A program made the translations under genes and the position numbers. DNA of 15,299 nt. Origin: JBDTZF01 sp040005265. Its GTDB lineage: Bacteria; Verrucomicrobiota; Verrucomicrobiia; Chthoniobacterales; UBA10450. The stretch spans positions 1 to 15,299 of the forward strand of contig JBDTZF010000061.1 in assembly GCA_040005265.1 (NCBI GenBank), given 5' to 3'. Positions 1-7,734 of the stretch are shown piece by piece. The notes below the pieces were generated by a model. That model was given only the letters and a program-made list of their open reading frames with translations, did no database searches and was not told the origin of the DNA. The first letter of the stretch is position 1. Each line of letters begins with the position of its first letter.

Positions 1-1342
1 TTTCCAGTTCGGTGATGCGTTTTGCGTCCGCATCCGCTTTTTCAATCTGCCCGGTTTGGCGCTCGCACTGCTCGCGTTCCCTGAGCGCCAGGAGCGATTC
101 CTGAAGTTTCACCGAGCGCGTTAACGATTCGATGGCGGCGGGAAAATCAGCGCGTTCCTTTTCGAGCATGCCTAGGAAACACCACTTCATCCAATCGTTT
201 GGGTCCAGATCGGTCGCGGTGCGCCCATGCGCGAGTGCCTCCTTTTTTTGGTCCAGCTCATCAAGATCATGTGCAATCTCAAAATGCGCCGCGGCCGATT
301 TGTCGTCGAGTGCGACTGCGGCTTTGGCATCCGCCAGCGCCAGAGCGTATTGCCTGAGCTCGCGCAAAATCTTCGCGCGGACAGCGAAGGGCCCGACTTG
401 CTTTGGATCTTGCGCGATCTGTGCATCTGCCGTTGCCAGGTCGCGCAACTCTTGTTCGCTCACATGGGTATCCTTCTCGCGGGCAAGCGAAGGGCTCACC
501 TGCAATTTCGCCGCGTCGTCAGGACGCTGGTTGTCGAGTAACGCTTCAGCCGTCTGGATCCGGACCCGCATCGACGCTGGCCGCAATTTCATTACCCGTT
601 CGCAGTCGTCGAGGGCCAGCAGCGGTCGCTCCGCTTCCGTAAATACGCGGGCGCGATCGAGCAGAAGATCGACATCGTCAGGCGACTTTGACAGTTGCGC
701 ATCCAGCGCTTTGATCCGCGGTAGAAAAGTTGCCAGTCTTTCGAATTGCGGCAGCCATTCTTTGACCTGCGCATTCGTGCTGTCGGTCTTGTTAGCCTTT
801 GCCATCTCGGCGTAGGCCGGGTCCCATTGATGCAATCGCAATAGCGCCGTGGCGTGGGTCACGCGACGCTCCACTGAATCCTCCGCTGTGATCGCTTTGC
901 CCCGATATTTTTCGTGATCGACCCAACGCGCCTGGTCGGCGCACATGTCGGCCAGCTTGTCATACACATCGGCAGCAGCAGCTCGTGACGGCTTTCGCGC
1001 CAGAAACGTCAGCCAGTGCCGCTCCGCGCTTTCGTAATCCTTCTTGTTCATCGCGAGATCGCCGCGAAAATCTTCGATCGCAGCCGGCGGCGGTTTCACC
1101 GCCTTTTCCCATGCGTCCAGTGTCTGCCCGCATCGTTCGAAATCCGGGATCTCGATCTGCGCTCGAGCGACTTTCTCCCAGATCGCATTTTCTTTCGGTG
1201 CGGTGGCTAAAATACGCCGGCCCAATTCTATTACCGCCGATTTGTCACCCGCTTCATCGGCTATCTTCAATTGCGCGCGCAATTGGGAAAGATCCGCGCC
1301 GCGCAGCAGACCGCTCGCGCTCAGCCAAACCGCCAGGCCCAA
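1..1342 (-). CDS. Secreted tetratricopeptide-repeat (TPR) protein, C-terminus beyond the window
   Basis: Read leftward, this frame is open from just after a TGA at 1372-1370 to the window edge, about 447 codons without a stop. The N-terminus is a signal peptide: a hydrophobic run (LLILGLAVWLSASGLLRGA) followed by a soluble, Ala/Leu/Asp/Glu-rich helical protein. Helix pairs of TPR type recur, for example YESAERHWLTFLARKPSRA, LLALDDCERVMKLRPAS, ALALADAKAAVALDDKSAAA and PAAIESLTRSVKLQE. It is therefore probably a periplasmic or lipid-free exported scaffold; no catalytic domain is visible. The start is uncertain: TTG at 1342 is the first usual start codon and leaves a short signal peptide; CTG at 1360 would give a better one. 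An ATG at 1373 lies one base out of frame, so a one-base frameshift or assembly error is possible. The TPR call is firm; the partner and the role are unknown. Confidence 0.8.
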   Translation of the reverse strand, partial: MGLAVWLSASGLLRGADLSQLRAQLKIADEAGDKSAVIELGRRILATAPKENAIWEKVARAQIEIPDFERCGQTLDAWEKAVKPPPAAIEDFRGDLAMNKKDYESAERHWLTFLARKPSRAAAADVYDKLADMCADQARWVDHEKYRGKAITAEDSVERRVTHATALLRLHQWDPAYAEMAKANKTDSTNAQVKEWLPQFERLATFLPRIKALDAQLSKSPDDVDLLLDRARVFTEAERPLLALDDCERVMKLRPASMRVRIQTAEALLDNQRPDDAAKLQVSPSLAREKDTHVSEQELRDLATADAQIAQDPKQVGPFAVRAKILRELRQYALALADAKAAVALDDKSAAAHFEIAHDLDELDQKKEALAHGRTATDLDPNDWMKWCFLGMLEKERADFPAAIESLTRSVKLQESLLALREREQCERQTGQIEKADADAKRITELE

Positions 1343-1634
1343 TATGAGAAGACGTCCCAGGATGCGGAATCATTGCCGTTAACCCGCATGACTTTCAATC
1401 AATTTTCGAATCGCTGTCGATCTGTGGCTATTGCTTTGGCTGAGACTTGCCCGACTTCTTAAAGACCCGGACTAATCAGACGTCGAACGGGAAGGCTGTT
1501 GCAATAATCCTCGAGGATCCTTTTCATCTCGTCGAATTTCTTTTGTGTCCGCCCTTAGACGCCTCGCGGATTGCGACAGTATGCGTATTGACCGCACCTA
1601 CGTAATGCACAGTCGCTGCTCTCAAGGAGGTGAC
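1343..1634. other. Divergent intergenic region with a possible decayed gene tail
   Basis: This gap separates the leftward TPR gene from the rightward collagen-like gene and must hold both promoters, but no convincing -35/-10 pair stands out. A 12-bp perfect palindrome (ATCCTCGAGGAT, 1507-1518) lies in the middle. On the minus strand, 1554 to 1459 is open for 31 codons and ends in TAA; its translation includes KKFDEMKRILEDYCNSLPVR, which looks like a helical protein tail. No start or upstream coding continues it, so it may be a remnant of a lost gene or chance. Confidence 0.35.
1624..1633 (+). promoter_or_regulatory. Full-length Shine-Dalgarno AAGGAGGTGA deciding the collagen-like gene start
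   Basis: The ten bases AAGGAGGTGA match the complete anti-Shine-Dalgarno of 16S rRNA and end one base before the ATG at 1635. This makes 1635 the start, although the frame is open upstream to a GTG at 1545. No other gene in the window has such a site, which suggests this one is translated strongly or is controlled differently. Confidence 0.85.
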
Positions 1635-3404
1635 ATGAAACCGAACACAATCCCGATGAAGACCGAAACGACCCTGCCGGACAAGCGGCGCAGCACTCCA
1701 CCAATATTCGTTAGCCGCGACGCTGCGAGGATTATCAGGCCACCGCTGGCGCTCCTGGCGCTGGCATTTGTAACGTCATTCGGGTTTGCAACGAACGCGT
1801 TAGCCCAGGCGCCTATCAACATCAACCAGTCGTTTATCACCGGTGCCGATCAGCCGAGCGGGTCCGCGGTCGATAGCAGCCACATCTATTGGACCAACGG
1901 CGGCACCACCCAAACGATCGGGCGGGCCGACCTCGATGGTAGCAACGTCAACCAGTCATTCATTTCCATCGGTATTAATAATCTTCAGGCGGTAGCCGTC
2001 GACACCGGTCATATCTACTGGGCCAACTACGGCGACGGCACGATTGGGCGATCTGACCTGGACGGCGGCAATGTCAACGCGTCCTTTATCGCCACTGATG
2101 CAAACCAGTTCGGTGTGGCCGTGGATAGCAGCTACATCTATTGGGCCGGCAACGGCGGCAATATTGGGCGAGCCAACCTGGATGGCAGCAACGCTAACCA
2201 GTCCTTCATCTCCGGCATCAACAGTCTTGACGGCGTGGCCGTCGACAGCAGCCACATCTACTGGGTCAGCTACGACGACAATGCGGTCGGACGAGCCGAC
2301 CTGAATGGCGCCAACGCCAATCCGATATTCATCACCGGTGCGGACCACCCGGTTGGGGTAGCGGTGTCCGTCGACAGCGGCAATATCTACTGGACCAACG
2401 TGGATGGCAGGATCGGAGTGGCCAATCTGGATGGGAGTAACCCCGACCAGTCCTTCATCACGGGTGCCAGCAGTCCGCGCGGTGTGGCGGTCAACAGTAA
2501 CCACATTTATTGGACCAACCAAGGCGGCAACACTATTGGGCGGGCGAGTTTGGTCTATCCTGGGCCACAGGGCCCGACTGGTGCGACTGGAGCAACCGGC
2601 GCCACGGGTGCCGACGGAGCGACCGGAACACAGGGCGAGACTGGACTCACGGGAGCGAACGGAGCTGACGGTTCAAACGGAGCGAATGGTGCAACCGGTG
2701 CGCAAGGAGTTGCGGGCGCAACGGGACCAACTGGTACGGCTGGAGCTGACGGCGCAACCGGTGCCCAAGGAGTTGCGGGCGCAAATGGAGCGACCGGTGC
2801 CGCCGGAGCTGATGGATCAAACGGCGCTAACGGAGCGACCGGAGCGCAAGGGTCGATCGGACTTACGGGAGCGAATGGACCAACCGGTGCCGCCGGAGCT
2901 GACGGAACGAACGGCGCAACCGGAGCTCAAGGAATTGCCGGCGCGAACGGTGCAACTGGATCGGCCGGAACGAACGGCGCAACTGGATCAACTGGTACCG
3001 TCGGAGCTGACGGATCAAACGGAGCGACTGGTGCGCAAGGAAATGTGGGTGCAACCGGAGCTGACGGATCAAACGGATCAAACGGATCAAACGGAACAAC
3101 CGGAGCGCAAGGGGTTGCGGGCGCAAACGGAGCGACTGGAGCACAAGGATCGATCGGACTCACGGGAGCGAACGGAGCGGCCGGAGCTGACGGATCGAAC
3201 GGAGCAACCGGTGCACAAGGAGTTGCGGGCGCAAACGGAGCGACTGGAGCACAGGGCCCGGGCGGGCCGGGAACAGTAACAGGCTCAATGTTGATCCTCG
3301 CGAATGGCATCGTGCCTCCGCCCGGTTACACTTATCTTGGCCTGGTAAAGGTCACCGCCACAAACCATCACATTCTCAGGCTTAACTATTACCAGAAGGA
3401 CTAA
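1635..3404 (+). CDS. Secreted YWTD-type beta-propeller / collagen-like fusion protein
   Basis: 589 aa from the ATG behind the perfect Shine-Dalgarno. Residues about 33-58 form a long signal peptide (PPLALLALAFVTSFGFATNALAQA), probably cut after AQA. Residues about 60-305 hold six repeats of about 41 residues, each with a core such as VAVDSSHIYWTN followed by IGRADLDGSN and QSFI. This fits a six-bladed propeller of the LDL-receptor YWTD kind. Residues 310-546 are 79 uninterrupted Gly-X-Y triplets, mostly GAT, GAN, GAD, GAQ and GSN, with few prolines and almost no charge except Asp. The last 43 residues (GSMLILANGIVPPPGYTYLG onward) resemble the small C-terminal domain of other bacterial collagen-like and tail-fibre proteins. 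Inference: a trimeric surface or extracellular stalk with a propeller head. There is no LPXTG, transmembrane anchor or obvious sorting signal, so how it attaches to the cell is unclear. Confidence 0.85.
   Translation: MKPNTIPMKTETTLPDKRRSTPPIFVSRDAARIIRPPLALLALAFVTSFGFATNALAQAPININQSFITGADQPSGSAVDSSHIYWTNGGTTQTIGRADLDGSNVNQSFISIGINNLQAVAVDTGHIYWANYGDGTIGRSDLDGGNVNASFIATDANQFGVAVDSSYIYWAGNGGNIGRANLDGSNANQSFISGINSLDGVAVDSSHIYWVSYDDNAVGRADLNGANANPIFITGADHPVGVAVSVDSGNIYWTNVDGRIGVANLDGSNPDQSFITGASSPRGVAVNSNHIYWTNQGGNTIGRASLVYPGPQGPTGATGATGATGADGATGTQGETGLTGANGADGSNGANGATGAQGVAGATGPTGTAGADGATGAQGVAGANGATGAAGADGSNGANGATGAQGSIGLTGANGPTGAAGADGTNGATGAQGIAGANGATGSAGTNGATGSTGTVGADGSNGATGAQGNVGATGADGSNGSNGSNGTTGAQGVAGANGATGAQGSIGLTGANGAAGADGSNGATGAQGVAGANGATGAQGPGGPGTVTGSMLILANGIVPPPGYTYLGLVKVTATNHHILRLNYYQKD
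2562..3272 (+). repeat. Gly-X-Y coding repeat (79 collagen triplets, 9-bp period)
   Basis: The 711 bases encode 79 Gly-X-Y triplets with no interruption. Beyond the 9-bp period there are longer near-identical blocks. The block around 3111-3154 (from GCGCAAGGGGTTGCGGGCGC onward) is repeated almost exactly about 102 bp later, around 3213-3256. The units GCTGACGGATCAAACGGA and GGTGCGCAAGGAGTTGCGG also recur. The pattern implies growth by slippage or unequal recombination, so triplet number should vary between strains. Confidence 0.85.
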
Positions 3405-3441
3405 CGACGCCAGCTACCGTGGCTGAGTAACAACAAATATT

Positions 3442-3484
3442 ATCCCGCCCCCTCGATTAATCCGGCGGGCGGGATTTGTTTTTC
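3442..3484 (+). terminator. Rho-independent terminator after the collagen-like gene
   Basis: A perfect 9-bp stem (ATCCCGCCC at 3442-3450 with GGGCGGGAT at 3467-3475) is followed at once by a T-rich tract (TTTGTTTTT). It lies 37 bases after the stop codon and is the best intrinsic terminator in the window. It separates the collagen-like gene from the membrane TPR gene. Confidence 0.85.
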
Positions 3485-3536
3485 GTCATTGGCAATTACC
3501 GTGGACTGCTTCGATGTTTGAAACCACGGTGAATTG

Positions 3537-5432
3537 ATGCGCGCAAAGGTTGCACGAGGTCTCGCCGTCGCCGCCCTGGTCGCGGCGATCACCGCGGCTT
3601 ATGCAAATCATTTTCAGAACAGTTTCCATTTCGACGACGCGCACACGATCGTAAATAACGCCGGCATCCAGGACCTGCGAAACATTCCGCTTTTTTTTCG
3701 CGACGCGACCACCTTCAGTTCTCTTCCGAGTAATCAGTCGTATCGCCCTCTCGTTTCGACGCTGGTGGCGATCGATTACCATCTCGGCGGTGGATTACAT
3801 CCGCTGTCATTTCACCTGTCGATCTTCGCGCTGTTCGTCGCGTTAATATTGCTGCTCGCGTTCGTCATCGATCGTGTACTCAATGCGACAGCGATTTCCG
3901 ACCACAACGGCTGGATCGCTCTCGCCGCCGCGGCGTGGTATGGATTGCACCCGGCCAACGCTGACACGGTGAACTACATCATTGCGTCGGCTGACGTCCT
4001 CTCGACGCTCGGCGTTGTCGCCTCGTTCGCCCTCTACCTCGGATTCCCGGACCTGCGCCGGTACTATATATATGTGCTCCCGGCGGCAGTAGCCATTCTG
4101 GCCAAGCCGCCGGCTGCGATTTTCGCGGTCCTTTTTGCGATCTATCGACTGTTATTTCCTTCGGACGATGCGCGAGAGCGGCCTATGTCGGGGTGCATGG
4201 CGGAGATGGCCCCTCCATTTCTGATCTGCGTCGTGATGTTGTGGTTCGTCCAATACATGACCCCGCGAACATGGGTTGGCGGATCCGCTAACGCTCACAA
4301 CTACCTCATCACACAGCCATACGTCGCGCTGCTTTACCTTAAGACCTTTCTCTGGCCGAGCTCCCTCTCCGCCGATTACGACCTCAATCCATTTGCGACC
4401 ACGCATGATCCGCGCTTTTGGACAGGCGTCGCCTTTGCCGTTCTCTTCACGGCAACTGCGATCGCAGCTGCCTTTTTCAAGAAAACACGCCTGATTGGAT
4501 TTGGTCTGCTCTGGTTTCTCATCGCGCTGCTGCCGACGTCACTACTACCTTTGGCCGAAGTGATGAACGATCATCGAACGTTTCTTCCCTACGTCGGACT
4601 CGTGATCGCGATGGCTGGAGCGGCCGCTCGACTGGTGAATCGCAGGGCCACATACGGCTTGCCGGTGAAAATCACGATGGTCTCCGTAACCGCGCTCTTT
4701 CTATGCGCAAACGGTTACGCCACATTTCAACGGAACAACGTTTGGAAAACCGAGGAGACGCTCTGGCACGACGTGACGATCAAGAGTCCGCAGAACGGGC
4801 GCGGCCTGATGAATTATGGCAATACCCTGATGGCGAAGGGCGATTACGCCGGCGCGCTCGATTATTTTCATCGTGCTCTCGTGTTCACGCCGCAGTATTC
4901 CGTCCTCTTCATCAATCTCGCGATCGCAGAAGGCGCAACCAAAAAGGACACGGTGGCGGAACAACATTTCAAGGAGGCGCTAAGATTGGCGCCATCAACT
5001 CCAGACAGTTACACCTATTATGCGCGTTACTTGTTGTCCCGCTCGCGCGGGCACGAAGCCCGGGAGTTGTTGCGCAACGCGCTGGAGCTGAGCCCGACGG
5101 ATCTCACTGCTCGCGGACTACTCGCGCAAACAGATGAGCAGTCACGCAATCCGTTGCCAGCTCCAACGGCAGAGTCTTATCTCAATCTCAGCCTCGCGCG
5201 CTACGGCCAGGGGCGGTTCGACGAATCGATCGAATCCAGCCGGAAAGCGCTCGAACTCCGCCCGGATTACGCCGAAGCCTGGAATAATATTTGTGCTGCA
5301 TGCAACAAGCTCGGCCGCTACAACGAAGCCGCCGCGGCCTGCGAGGAAGCGTTGCGCTACAAGCCTGACTTCGAATTAGCGCGCAGCAATCTGCAATACG
5401 CCCGTGAAATGGCGAAGGCGCCTGCGAAATAG
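3537..5432 (+). CDS. TMTC-like multi-membrane protein with C-terminal TPR domain (probable GT-C fold)
   Basis: 631 aa from ATG 3537 (a TTG lies one codon upstream; a weak GGTGA is nearby). The N-terminal two thirds is a polytopic membrane domain with about nine hydrophobic segments. The first is near residues 5-23, followed by a loop with FHFDDAH (residues 30-36). Other segments lie near 94-112, 127-137, 148-168, 177-204, 226-240, 292-311, 320-340 and 350-365. The DD pair in the first loop, the SYRPL and LHPANADTVNYI stretches, and MNDHRTFLP before the last membrane segments match the pattern of TMTC / protein O-mannosyltransferase-like GT-C proteins. Residues about 425-625 are TPR repeats (for example GDYAGALDYFHRALVFTPQY and GRYNEAAAACEEALRYKPDF). 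In eukaryotes TMTC proteins transfer mannose; a sugar-transfer role here is inference. It could glycosylate Thr/Ser-rich exported proteins, but nothing ties it to the collagen-like protein except adjacency, and a terminator separates them. Confidence 0.75.
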   Translation: MRAKVARGLAVAALVAAITAAYANHFQNSFHFDDAHTIVNNAGIQDLRNIPLFFRDATTFSSLPSNQSYRPLVSTLVAIDYHLGGGLHPLSFHLSIFALFVALILLLAFVIDRVLNATAISDHNGWIALAAAAWYGLHPANADTVNYIIASADVLSTLGVVASFALYLGFPDLRRYYIYVLPAAVAILAKPPAAIFAVLFAIYRLLFPSDDARERPMSGCMAEMAPPFLICVVMLWFVQYMTPRTWVGGSANAHNYLITQPYVALLYLKTFLWPSSLSADYDLNPFATTHDPRFWTGVAFAVLFTATAIAAAFFKKTRLIGFGLLWFLIALLPTSLLPLAEVMNDHRTFLPYVGLVIAMAGAAARLVNRRATYGLPVKITMVSVTALFLCANGYATFQRNNVWKTEETLWHDVTIKSPQNGRGLMNYGNTLMAKGDYAGALDYFHRALVFTPQYSVLFINLAIAEGATKKDTVAEQHFKEALRLAPSTPDSYTYYARYLLSRSRGHEARELLRNALELSPTDLTARGLLAQTDEQSRNPLPAPTAESYLNLSLARYGQGRFDESIESSRKALELRPDYAEAWNNICAACNKLGRYNEAAAACEEALRYKPDFELARSNLQYAREMAKAPAK

Positions 5433-5500
5433 CAAACTCAGCTGAGTTGCGCGATTAGAGTTGCTGCGGTTGCTTGCAACCGGCAACCGGCAATATCTCC

Positions 5501-7660
5501 ATGTCTCGCGAATACACGCTCCAACGCGCCCCAACATCGACATCGATCCATATCGATTACGCGGCGGAACTAAACGAGCAACAGCACGCCGCTGTGACCG
5601 CGCCGCCGGGGCCGCTTCTCGTTATCGCGGGCGCCGGATCAGGAAAGACACGGACGCTAACCTACCGCGTGGCTTATCTCCTCGAGAACGGGATCGATCC
5701 GCGGAATATTTTACTGCTCACGTTTACGAACAAAGCCGCGCGCCAAATGCTCGATCGCGTGGCGAATTTACTGCCGTTCGATGCCAGTGGACTCTGGGGC
5801 GGCACATTTCACTCCATCGGGAATCGAATGTTGCGGCGGCATGGCAGCGCGCTCGGATATTCCAGCGGATTCAGCATCATGGACCGCGAAGATCAAAAGG
5901 ACTTGATCAATACCGTCATAGCGAATGCCGGGATCGATCCGAAAGAGATCCGGTTTCCGAAAGGCGATGTGCTCGCTGAGATTTTCAGCTTCGTCGTGAA
6001 CACCGAAATGCCGATGGAAGAAATGCTCGCCGGCAAATTTCCCTATTTCCTGCCGCTTCTCGACAAGATCAAAGATGTCCACGCCCGCTACGAGAAAAAG
6101 AAAAAAGCGACCAACTCGGTTGATTTCGACGACTTGCTGGAAAAGCCGTTAACGATGTTAAAACAGCATGACAATATCGCGGCGTTTTACCGCCGGCAAT
6201 TTCAATTCATCCTGGTCGATGAATACCAGGACACCAACAAAATCCAGGCCGATTTTATCGACACCCTCGCGGTCGATCACAAGAACGTAATGGTGGTGGG
6301 CGACGATGCTCAGTCGATCTATTCCTGGCGCGGCGCGAATTTTAAAAACATCCTCGAGTTTCCGAAACGGTACCCGGGCACGCAGGTTTTCAAGATCGAG
6401 CTGAATTACCGGAGCGTGCCGGAAATCCTAAGAGTGGCCAACGCGGCGATCATCCCGAACGTCGAGCAGTTTCGGAAAAACTTGAGCGCGACGCGTGAGT
6501 CGAATTTGGTCAGGCCGGCGATGGTTGCGTTGAATGATGGCGCCGAGCAGGCGCAATTCGTGGCCCAACGGATTCTGGAGTTGCGCGATGAGAATGTCGA
6601 TCTGAGCGACATCGCGGTGCTTTATCGCTCGCATTATCATGCCATCGAGTTGCAGCTCGAGTTCTCCCGCCGCGGGATTCCATACCAAATCACCAGCGGT
6701 ATTCGATTCTTCGAGCAAGCGCACATCAAAGACGTGACGGCGTTCATCCGGTTCGTGGCCAATCCGCGAGACGAAGTCGCGTTCAAGCGCATGGTGAAAT
6801 TGCTTCCCGGTATCGGTAATCGAAGCGCAGAGAATCTTTGGAATGCGTGGGAAAAGTCGATTCGCACTGTAGCCGGGAGCGATAATCCCGGCAGCGAGGC
6901 GGGCGCTCCTGTGCCCGAGGTCGCTGACCGCGGCAATGAAACCGACGCCACAGCTGTAGCCGGGATCGATGATCCCGGTCGCGAAACTGAAGGAACGTCC
7001 CTGCCCGCCGGGGTCACCGGCCCAGGCTACAATCCGGGCTACAACATCGGCTCTCTGTTGCTGGCGATGAATGCGCCGGCGAAATCAAAAAAATCCTGGG
7101 CCCAGCTTGCCCACACTCTTGATGAGATCGCGCCCGGCGGAGTACCGAACCCGCCATCGGAAATGATCACGTCGATCGTAGAAGCGATTTACGATGATTA
7201 CGCAAAAGTTAATTTCACGAACTACGAATTGCGCCGGGAGGATTTGAACCAGTTGGCCGCGTTTTCGCGCCAGTTCAAGGACGTGAACGAATTTCTCGCG
7301 CAACTCGCGCTCATCAGCAATGTCGACGCCGAAGCCGCGCCGGCTCAAAGCGCCGACAAAGAAGCGGTAAATCTTTCCACCGTACATCAGGCCAAGGGGC
7401 TGGAGTACCACACCGTGTTTGTTATTTGGCTAACCGACGGAATGTTTCCCAGCAGCCGTTCGCTCGATACGCGCGATGCACTCGAGGAAGAACGGCGCCT
7501 GTTTTACGTCGCGATCACGCGGGCTAAAGACGAGCTCTATCTCACTTTTCCGCACATGCGTTTGAACGCGGGTTATGGCGACGTCTTTCAACGGCCGTCG
7601 CGGTTTCTGAAAGAAATCCCGAACGAGCTCGTTGAAGATTGGCAAGTTCAGAAGCGCTGA
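5501..7660 (+). CDS. UvrD/PcrA-family ATP-dependent 3'-5' DNA helicase with repeat-derived insertion
   Basis: 719 aa from ATG 5501 (a TTG at 5474 is an upstream alternative; neither has a clear Shine-Dalgarno). All superfamily 1A motifs are present: Q-motif LNEQQHAAV, Walker A GAGSGKT (residues 44-50), LLLTFTNKAARQM (Ia), Walker B VDEYQDTN (D240-D244), VVGDDAQSIYSWRGA (III), LNYRS (IV), VHQAKGLEYHTVFVIW (V) and FYVAITRAKDEL (VI, arginine finger R674). This is a translocating helicase of nucleotide-excision or mismatch repair and replication restart, cytoplasmic. Residues about 456-516, in the 2B subdomain between NLWNAWEKSI and LLLAMNAPAKSKKSW, are low-complexity, rich in Gly, Pro, Asp and Thr. 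They are encoded by a cluster of TGTAGCC palindromic repeats, described separately. The motifs on both sides are intact, so the protein is probably active. UvrD, PcrA and Rep cannot be told apart from sequence alone. Confidence 0.92.
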   Translation: MSREYTLQRAPTSTSIHIDYAAELNEQQHAAVTAPPGPLLVIAGAGSGKTRTLTYRVAYLLENGIDPRNILLLTFTNKAARQMLDRVANLLPFDASGLWGGTFHSIGNRMLRRHGSALGYSSGFSIMDREDQKDLINTVIANAGIDPKEIRFPKGDVLAEIFSFVVNTEMPMEEMLAGKFPYFLPLLDKIKDVHARYEKKKKATNSVDFDDLLEKPLTMLKQHDNIAAFYRRQFQFILVDEYQDTNKIQADFIDTLAVDHKNVMVVGDDAQSIYSWRGANFKNILEFPKRYPGTQVFKIELNYRSVPEILRVANAAIIPNVEQFRKNLSATRESNLVRPAMVALNDGAEQAQFVAQRILELRDENVDLSDIAVLYRSHYHAIELQLEFSRRGIPYQITSGIRFFEQAHIKDVTAFIRFVANPRDEVAFKRMVKLLPGIGNRSAENLWNAWEKSIRTVAGSDNPGSEAGAPVPEVADRGNETDATAVAGIDDPGRETEGTSLPAGVTGPGYNPGYNIGSLLLAMNAPAKSKKSWAQLAHTLDEIAPGGVPNPPSEMITSIVEAIYDDYAKVNFTNYELRREDLNQLAAFSRQFKDVNEFLAQLALISNVDAEAAPAQSADKEAVNLSTVHQAKGLEYHTVFVIWLTDGMFPSSRSLDTRDALEEERRLFYVAITRAKDELYLTFPHMRLNAGYGDVFQRPSRFLKEIPNELVEDWQVQKR
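6868..7043. repeat. In-frame cluster of TGTAGCC palindromic (REP-like) repeats inside the helicase gene
   Basis: Three copies read rightward: 6868-6892 (hairpin GCCGGGA/TCCCGGC), 6910-6934 (core GGTCGCTGACC), and 6955-6978 (CCGGGATC gat GATCCCGG, a perfect 8-bp stem). A fourth part is inverted: hairpin GCCGG/CCGGC at 7007-7021, then GGCTACA at 7025-7031 and again at 7037-7043, which are TGTAGCC on the other strand. The second copy closely matches a free copy at 13733-13756. The reading frame runs through all of it; copies one and three encode the similar peptides VAGSDNPG and VAGIDDPG. This is intergenic repeat DNA that has become coding. Confidence 0.8.
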
Positions 7661-7664
7661 TTTT

Positions 7665-7729
7665 GGCCACGGATTGACGCGGATAAAGGGCCCGAATTTC
7701 GCCACAGATGAACACAGATTTGCACAGAT
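7665..7729 (+). repeat. CCACGGAT-family repeats, two tandem copies between helicase and GxxExxE gene
   Basis: Copy 1 (7665-7688) begins GGCCACGGATTGACGCGGAT four bases after the helicase stop. Copy 2 (7700-7729) begins CGCCACAGATGAACACAGAT and ends five bases before the ATG of the next gene. Each copy is a run of 10-bp units of the type CACRGATKAA. Together they fill the 74-bp gap. Copy 2 is the left arm of an inverted pair with 8131-8162. Confidence 0.85.
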
Positions 7730-7734
7730 AGAGA

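Noticed and set aside
132..815. Rightward 227-codon open frame
   Set aside because: It lies antisense to the TPR gene, and its Ser/Arg/Ala-rich translation has no domain or signal; the minus-strand frame is open further and reads as TPR repeats.
2562..3272. CRISPR-like repeat array
   Set aside because: The repeats have a 9-bp coding period and no constant direct repeat with unique spacers; they encode Gly-X-Y.
2404..3310. Long open frames in other phases and on the minus strand over the collagen stalk
   Set aside because: The 9-bp period keeps several frames open automatically; only the Gly-X-Y frame has a Shine-Dalgarno, signal peptide and sensible ends.
5435..5448. AACTCAGCTGAGTT palindrome after the TMTC-like gene as terminator
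   Set aside because: The 14-bp palindrome has no loop and no T-tract after it; it could be a protein site or chance.
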